DNA from: Verrucomicrobia bacterium UBA3761
Lineage (GTDB): Bacteria; Verrucomicrobiota; Kiritimatiellia; RFP12; UBA1067
Length of the DNA: 18,059 nucleotides
Assembly: GCA_002371135.1 (NCBI GenBank)
Contig: DFGB01000016.1
Location: 1 to 18,059, forward strand
Direction: 5' to 3'
The notes below the pieces were generated by a model. That model worked only from the letters and a program-made list of their open reading frames with translations, did not search any database and was not told the origin of the DNA. Below, in pieces: positions 14,085 through 18,059 of the stretch (positions within the stretch are counted from its first letter, which is position 1; each line of letters starts with the position of its first letter). The translations under genes were made by a program, and so were the position numbers.

Positions 14085-14161
14085 AGGGGCGTTTTTTATC
14101 GCAGAGACGCAGAGTGCGCAGAGGATTGCCTCCCTGCGTCTCTGCGACAAAAAACGTCCCT
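14085..14161. repeat. CAGAG-type inverted repeat after comF
   Basis: The 28-base arms 14085-14112 and 14134-14161 are reverse complements with two mismatches, giving a long hairpin with a 21-base loop that includes AGTGCGCAGAGG. It lies 15 bases after the comF-type gene stop and before the upp promoter, so it may separate the two transcripts. On the minus strand the stem is followed by CCCCTGATCG, with the A/T runs inside the stem, so it is not a classical terminator. Confidence 0.85.
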
Positions 14162-14176
14162 GGCCGGGAAGTCCCG

Positions 14177-14908
14177 TCACGCCACGGCGATCGTGATGCA
14201 ATACACGCGTTTCGCGCCGGCTTTTTTGAGCGCCAGGGCGCAGGCGGAAAGTGTCGCGCCGGTCGTGTAGACGTCGTCGACGACGAGCACCGTCTTCCCC
14301 TTCACGTCGCCACGCCTGCCGCCGCGGCAGCGGAACGAATTCTTCGCGTTTTTCCGCCGCTCGGCCGCGTTCAAGCCCGCCTGGCGGCGAGGGAACCCCT
14401 TGCGCCGCAACGCGCGCGGCATGCAAGGGACACCAAGCATCTTCGCGAGAAACATCGCGAGATAGTCGCACTGGTTGTAGCCTCTGAGAAGACGATGCCA
14501 CAGCGTGGAACACACGGGTATCACGGCGTCGATCCTGGAAATATCGAACCTGATGCCCGCGGCGCTATACATCATCGCCGCGAGATCTTTCGCGAGGTAT
14601 ATGCGGCCGTTGTACTTGTAATCTAGGATGAGCTGGCGTATTTCGCCCTCGAAATGGCATGCAGAAGCCGCGCCGTCGAAGTACGGGATGTTCACGCTAG
14701 AGCAATCGCCGCACAGAACGCGCTCGTAGGTTCCGGCGAGTTCCCGCGGGCACAACCTGCAGACAGACGACTGATCGACCAAAGGGAGTCTTGAAAAACA
14801 TTCCCAGCATATATACCCGTCTCTATCCATCGGGCGCTTGCACAATTCGCATTCGCGTCCCCATGCAAGCGACGAGCGCGATGCGAATATGTTTTCCAAC
14901 CAGGCCAT
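14177..14908 (-). CDS. comF: ComF family protein
   Basis: This 243-residue protein has an N-terminal zinc region with four CxxC pairs (Cys20/23, 34/37, 50/53, 66/69), enough for two zinc sites, followed by a phosphoribosyltransferase domain. VIPVCSTLWHRLLRGYNQ (129-146) is the ComF-typical segment (usually PVPLH..R...RGFNQ). The PRPP loop is VLVVDDVYTTGATLSACA (208-225). In naturally competent bacteria ComF helps convert incoming single-stranded DNA into recombinants; in most bacteria its job is unclear. It starts eight bases after the kinase-like gene, so the two are co-transcribed. I chose the ATG at 14908, because the open frame continuing upstream overlaps the kinase gene in another frame. 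The name is by family, not by proven function. Confidence 0.9.
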   Translation of the reverse strand: MAWLENIFASRSSLAWGRECELCKRPMDRDGYICWECFSRLPLVDQSSVCRLCPRELAGTYERVLCGDCSSVNIPYFDGAASACHFEGEIRQLILDYKYNGRIYLAKDLAAMMYSAAGIRFDISRIDAVIPVCSTLWHRLLRGYNQCDYLAMFLAKMLGVPCMPRALRRKGFPRRQAGLNAAERRKNAKNSFRCRGGRRGDVKGKTVLVVDDVYTTGATLSACALALKKAGAKRVYCITIAVA

Positions 14909-14916
14909 CAAGCCAC

Positions 14917-16155
14917 CTAGAACAGTCTGAAACCTGCGAACCACGCGCCGGCGAAAGCGGCGGCGAGGACGAGGATGAGGGCTATGGCGATGTAGCGCGG
15001 ACGGTGCCGCACGACAATGGCGCGGGCGAACTCTTCCGTGGAACGGTAGCCGAAGCTGTCGCAGGAGACTTCGGCGCGGCGTATGATCTTGACCCACGCG
15101 CCGCTTGCGAACCCGCCGAAGCATTCCTTGGCGAGCGCGCCCAAGGCTCGAATGTCGCCGTATCTTGCGTCGCGGCGGCCGGCGTCTTCTTTCCTGCCGC
15201 GGCGAATGGAAATCGAAGCGAAAGAGCGCGAATCGTCGGAGCGCTTCATTATGTTCGAAGCCTCGAGATCCAGCCCCGCCACGCCCTTGGAATGCAGATA
15301 GCCCACGCCGCGAGCGGCGTCGACAAGGAACTTCGCGACCTCGGAATCGCGCGACGGCAGCTCGACCGGCTCCATGAACTCCATCACCGCATACTGGCGG
15401 CCGTTCTTTTCGCCGGAGCCGAAGCATTGCGGGAGAAACGGCGCCTTGTTGTCGTAGAGGAAGCGCACCGTCTCGACAAAGCGAGCCTTGTCCGCCTCGT
15501 CTGAGGAAACAAGCACCTTCACCGCCGCCTGCATCGCGAGCGAAATATGGACCGCGCGATAGATTTCGCAAGTTTCGCCGCGGCCGAGGAATGCCGCTAT
15601 CTTCCAAGCGCCGAACGTCTCGCCGGGAGAGAAAAGAGTCGGCGCTTCGATTGGCGCGTGATTGGTTATGAAGCCGTCCGCCTCGCCGGCGGAGAGCTTG
15701 GCGCCGTCGATTTTCGCGAGCGCCGCCGCCAGACGGCGATAGCGCGAATGGATGAATTCCACCTCCCGCTTGGCATCCCCCTCTGCAAGCGCGAAATCGA
15801 AGCCGACGTCGCGCGCGTTTTCCTTGCCGAGCGCCACGCGCCGGAACAACTCGCGCGAACGGACCGCAAGTCCGCGATCGTGCAACGTCTCGAAAAGCGC
15901 AAGCTCGCAAAGCGCGTTGCGCCATGCACGCTCGACCTCCGCGTCCGCGCCGGGGCGCTCGACCGCCGGGAGGGCGCGCGAGACTTCGCGCATGGCCTTG
16001 TGGTAGAGAATGCCGGTGAGGTAGTGCTGGAAAAGTCTATCCTCGCCGTCGTGGTGCTCGTAGCGCGGCAAAACGCGTGCGAGCGATTTCAATATCTCGC
16101 CCGTCACCTTCTCGCTCCCCCTGAACGCAGGGCAGGAGGCGAGATAGTTGCGCAT
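14917..16155 (-). CDS. Membrane-anchored protein kinase-like protein, probably a pseudokinase
   Basis: This 412-residue protein has three parts. Residues 1-165 are a helical charged region I do not recognise. Residues about 180-350 are a Ser/Thr kinase-like domain: Gly-rich loop LGRGETCEIYRA (190-201), the ATP-site Lys213 in AAVKVL, and YAVMEFME as the hinge. The catalytic loop is GLDLEASN, where Asp296 and Asn301 are kept but the usual HRD His/Arg and the Lys are replaced (Lys is Glu298). No DFG motif is visible where expected; SISIRRGRK is found instead. DIRALGALAKECF matches the later DxxxLG helix. A single membrane segment lies at about 388-406 with a short tail, so the kinase part faces the cytoplasm. 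The start at 16155 is uncertain: there is no strong ribosome site, and the frame is open further upstream across the pgk terminator. Confidence 0.75.
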   Translation of the reverse strand: MRNYLASCPAFRGSEKVTGEILKSLARVLPRYEHHDGEDRLFQHYLTGILYHKAMREVSRALPAVERPGADAEVERAWRNALCELALFETLHDRGLAVRSRELFRRVALGKENARDVGFDFALAEGDAKREVEFIHSRYRRLAAALAKIDGAKLSAGEADGFITNHAPIEAPTLFSPGETFGAWKIAAFLGRGETCEIYRAVHISLAMQAAVKVLVSSDEADKARFVETVRFLYDNKAPFLPQCFGSGEKNGRQYAVMEFMEPVELPSRDSEVAKFLVDAARGVGYLHSKGVAGLDLEASNIMKRSDDSRSFASISIRRGRKEDAGRRDARYGDIRALGALAKECFGGFASGAWVKIIRRAEVSCDSFGYRSTEEFARAIVVRHRPRYIAIALILVLAAAFAGAWFAGFRLF

Positions 16156-16212
16156 TATAGGTTCGTAGCGCCGCACCGAAAGCACGATAGAAACAGGATT
16201 GGGAAACAGTAT

Positions 16213-16252
16213 GAAAAAAATCGTGGATGATGAATGCACCATCCACGATTTT
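16213..16252 (-). terminator. Intrinsic terminator of pgk
   Basis: On the minus strand a perfect 13-bp stem (16240-16252 pairing with 16217-16229) with a 10-base loop runs into a T-run at 16214-16220. It lies 13 bases after the pgk stop codon. This is the clearest rho-independent terminator in the window. Confidence 0.92.
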
Positions 16253-16264
16253 CCATCATGCCTC

Positions 16265-17557
16265 TTACTTGGCCGTGAGAGCCGCGACGCCGGGGAGGGT
16301 CTTGCCTTCGAGGAACTCAAGGGAAGCGCCGCCGCCGGTGGAGATGTGGGACATCTCGGCAGCCTTGCCGGACTTCTTCACCGCGCTCACAGAGTCGCCG
16401 CCGCCGATGATCGACGTGCCGCCGTTGGCCTTGACCGTCGCCACCGCGTCGCAGACGCCGTAGGTGCCCTTCGCGAGAGGTGCGAATTCAAAGCAGCCCA
16501 TAGGCCCGTTCCAGACGACCGTCTTGGCGCCCTTGATCGCTTCGGCGAACAGCGCGACAGACTTGGGCCCGATGTCGAGACCCATCCAGCCGTCGGGAAT
16601 GTCGCCCTCGGCAACCTTCATCTGAATGTCGCTGGCGTCCTTCTCAGCCGGGAACTTGTCGGCAATGACGTTGTCGACGGGGAGGAGGAGCTTTATGCCC
16701 TTGGCGGCGGCGGCTTCCATCATCTCCTTGCAGTAGGCGACCTGCTCGTCCTCGCAAAGCGAAGTGCCGATCTTGAGGCCCTGCGCCTTCTTGAAAGTGT
16801 AGGCCATGCCGCCGGCGATGATGAGGGTGTCGACCTTGTCGAGCAGGTTCTTGACGACCGCGAGCTTGTCGGAGACCTTCGCGCCACCGAGAATCGCCAC
16901 GAACGGACGGACCGGGTTCTCGACAGCGTCGCCGAGATACTTGAGTTCCTTCTCGAGGAGGAAACCGGAAACCGCAGGCTGGATGTAGTCGGCGATGACG
17001 GCCGTGGAAGCGTGCGCGCGGTGCGCCGTGCCGAACGCGTCGTTGCAATAGATATCGCCGTAGGAAGCGAGCTTCTTGGCCATCTCCTGGCGCTTTGCCT
17101 TGAGCTCGGCCTTCTTCTGGGCGAACTCTTCGTCGGTGAGGTGGATGCCCTTCTTGTCGTCGTCCTTCTTCACCTTGCCGTCTTCGGCCTTGTAGAAGCG
17201 GGTGTTTTCTAGAAGAACGACTTCGCCGGGCTTGAGAGCGGAGACGATATCGTCCGCCGCCATGCAGTCGGGAGCGAACTTGACTTCAATGCCGAGCTTC
17301 TTCGAAAGTTCCACGGCGACCGGCTTGAGCGAAAACGCCTCTTCGTACCCCTTGCCCTTCGGGCGGCCGAGGTGGGACATGAGAACGAGCGAACCGCCCT
17401 GTTCGAGAACGTACTTGATCGAAGGAAGCGCCGCCACGATGCGGGTGTCGTCGGTGATCTTTCCAGAGCCATCCTTGGCCATGGGGACGTTGAAATCCAC
17501 GCGCATTACAACGCGCTTGCCCGCGAGCTGGACGTCGCGAAGTGTCATCTTATCCAT
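16265..17557 (-). CDS. pgk: Phosphoglycerate kinase
   Basis: This 430-residue cytoplasmic glycolytic enzyme moves a phosphate from 1,3-bisphosphoglycerate to ADP. Motifs include RVDFNVPM (19-26), SHLGRPKG (61-68), YCNDAFGTAHRAHAST (170-185), AILGGAKVSDK (221-231), VVWNGPMGCFE (347-357) and the Gly-rich end STGGGASLEFLEGKTLPGV (406-424). It is longer than the roughly 390-400 residues common in bacteria. The extra length is a Lys/Asp/Glu-rich insert at about 124-158, between LLENTRFYKAE and KKLASYGD, reminiscent in position of the insert in eukaryotic-type enzymes. The start is the ATG at 17557, with AAAGGAT upstream; the frame continues 13 codons further but without a better site. A strong terminator follows. 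It lies 103 bases after rpsT. Confidence 0.97.
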   Translation of the reverse strand: MDKMTLRDVQLAGKRVVMRVDFNVPMAKDGSGKITDDTRIVAALPSIKYVLEQGGSLVLMSHLGRPKGKGYEEAFSLKPVAVELSKKLGIEVKFAPDCMAADDIVSALKPGEVVLLENTRFYKAEDGKVKKDDDKKGIHLTDEEFAQKKAELKAKRQEMAKKLASYGDIYCNDAFGTAHRAHASTAVIADYIQPAVSGFLLEKELKYLGDAVENPVRPFVAILGGAKVSDKLAVVKNLLDKVDTLIIAGGMAYTFKKAQGLKIGTSLCEDEQVAYCKEMMEAAAAKGIKLLLPVDNVIADKFPAEKDASDIQMKVAEGDIPDGWMGLDIGPKSVALFAEAIKGAKTVVWNGPMGCFEFAPLAKGTYGVCDAVATVKANGGTSIIGGGDSVSAVKKSGKAAEMSHISTGGGASLEFLEGKTLPGVAALTAK

Positions 17558-17660
17558 TTTTTGGTATCCTTTCGAGTGTAAAATCGGCAAAAGCAAAAGC
17601 CGAAAGTTCCGAGCCTGTGAAAGCCCCTCACTCCCGGCTTTTTCATGTTGCGCAGAGCTG
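17558..17660. other. Gap between rpsT and pgk
   Basis: This 103-base gap has a hairpin AAAGCC (17620-17625) with GGCTTT (17636-17641), followed on the plus strand by TTTT. It also has CGGCAAAAGCAAAAGCCG (17585-17602), which on the minus strand is a short stem followed by ATTTTA and could weakly end rpsT transcription. No convincing pgk promoter is seen, so partial read-through from rpsT is possible. Confidence 0.4.
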
Positions 17661-17945
17661 TTACTTGGCCTCGGCCGCCATCTTGTTGACCTTGAGCTGG
17701 GCGCGGCTCTTCTTGCGATCCGCGGTGTTCTTGGAAATGATGCCCTTCTTCACGGCCTTGTCGAGGCCGGAGACGAACTCCGTGAACTTCTTCTGGGCTT
17801 CATCGGCTTTGTTCGCGTCAGCGGCCTTGAACAGCTTCTTGTGCGCCTCGTGAAGCTTGGTCTTCACGGACGAATTGCGCTTATTGGCTTTCGCGTTTTG
17901 GCGATCGCGTTTCCTGGCGGCGCGGCCGCCCTTGATGTTTGCCAT
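17661..17945 (-). CDS. rpsT: 30S ribosomal protein S20
   Basis: This 94-residue, strongly basic helical protein starts MANIKGGRAARKRDRQNAKANKRNSS, the normal S20 opening, followed by VKTKLHEAHKKLF and the end KKGIISKNTADRKKSRAQLKVNKM. It binds 16S rRNA in the body of the small subunit. The length is slightly above the usual 85-90. The Shine-Dalgarno is weak (AGGAC about 10 bases upstream). In many bacteria S20 represses its own translation, but no such signal can be identified here. It is transcribed from its own promoter. Confidence 0.97.
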   Translation of the reverse strand: MANIKGGRAARKRDRQNAKANKRNSSVKTKLHEAHKKLFKAADANKADEAQKKFTEFVSGLDKAVKKGIISKNTADRKKSRAQLKVNKMAAEAK

Positions 17946-17981
17946 TGTCTTGTAGTCCTAGTTTAGGTATGAACGTCGTAT

Positions 17982-18010
17982 ATTTTACCTTATTTCGGGA
18001 ATAAAATCAA
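17982..18010 (-). promoter_or_regulatory. Promoter of rpsT
   Basis: Read on the minus strand: -35 TTGATT (18005-18010), a 17-base spacer and -10 TAAAAT (17982-17987), about 36 bases upstream of the rpsT start. Both boxes differ from consensus at one or two positions and the spacing is ideal. Beyond it to 18059 no feature is seen. Confidence 0.72.
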
Positions 18011-18059
18011 GGGGGGTATTTCAGGTTTTTTCCTTGTGTCGCGTGGAAAGCAAAAGCGG

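Noticed and set aside
14909..15925. Upstream extension of the ComF frame to a 582-residue protein
   Set aside because: The extension is Arg-rich and overlaps the kinase gene, whose frame shows clear kinase motifs; the ATG at 14908 begins the conserved ComF zinc region.
16156..16320. Longer N-terminus for the kinase-like protein starting at 16320
   Set aside because: It would cross the strong pgk terminator and overlap the pgk coding end, and the extra residues have no resemblance to a domain or signal peptide.
16199..17212. Plus-strand open frame of 337 codons opposite pgk
   Set aside because: It is the antisense shadow of the strongly conserved phosphoglycerate kinase, and it begins inside the terminator region.

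Overview
This 18 kb window is a GC-rich chromosomal segment from a Gram-negative bacterium. Evidence for an outer membrane is a YcfL/LpoB lipoprotein pair and a beta-barrel protein ending in Phe. Promoters look like sigma-70 type (TTGACA-like -35, often an extended TGn-TATAAT -10), not the Bacteroidetes type. A secreted family-88 glycoside hydrolase, many short dispersed CAGAG-type repeats and the overall style suggest a PVC-group organism, perhaps a gut Kiritimatiellota. That assignment is inference only.

Layout. (1) 141-2434, minus strand: envelope operon ycfL-like, lpoB-like, then a large unrecognised secreted protein, with a promoter at 2478-2507. (2) 2745-5875, plus strand: a tightly packed carbohydrate operon of an FHS-type MFS sugar permease, a secreted GH88 unsaturated glucuronyl hydrolase and a short class I mannose-6-phosphate isomerase; gene junctions abut or overlap. 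(3) 5968-11054, minus strand: a nucleobase uptake and salvage cluster in the order AzgA-type purine permease, UraA-type uracil permease, outer-membrane barrel, purine phosphoribosyltransferase. (4) 11291-13984, minus strand: upp (uracil phosphoribosyltransferase), a MATE transporter fused to an RsbW-like ATPase domain, and a STAS-domain protein. (5) 14177-16155, minus strand: a degenerate protein kinase with a C-terminal membrane anchor and a ComF-family protein. (6) 16265-17945, minus strand: pgk with a clear terminator, and rpsT.

The genes of regions 3 and 4 form a coherent picture: two nucleobase permeases, two PRPP-dependent phosphoribosyltransferases and possibly an outer-membrane entry channel. 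The most unusual observations are about how transport may be controlled. Both permeases, from two different NCS2 subfamilies, carry an alignable N-terminal domain with two TerB-like DG-x-x-D/T-x-x-E loops. The MATE transporter carries a degenerate anti-sigma-type ATPase domain and is followed 30 bases later by a STAS protein, which is the typical partner of such domains.

The intergenic regions are packed with short repeats: CAGAG hairpins or elements with TTCAAGCCT ends, 8-base GTTGAAAG arrays forming a 39-bp perfect palindrome, heptamer arrays TTGGCAT and AGTCCTA, and a 9-base CTAGA array. Several abut start codons that lack a Shine-Dalgarno sequence. No tRNA, rRNA, CRISPR array, insertion sequence or riboswitch was recognised.
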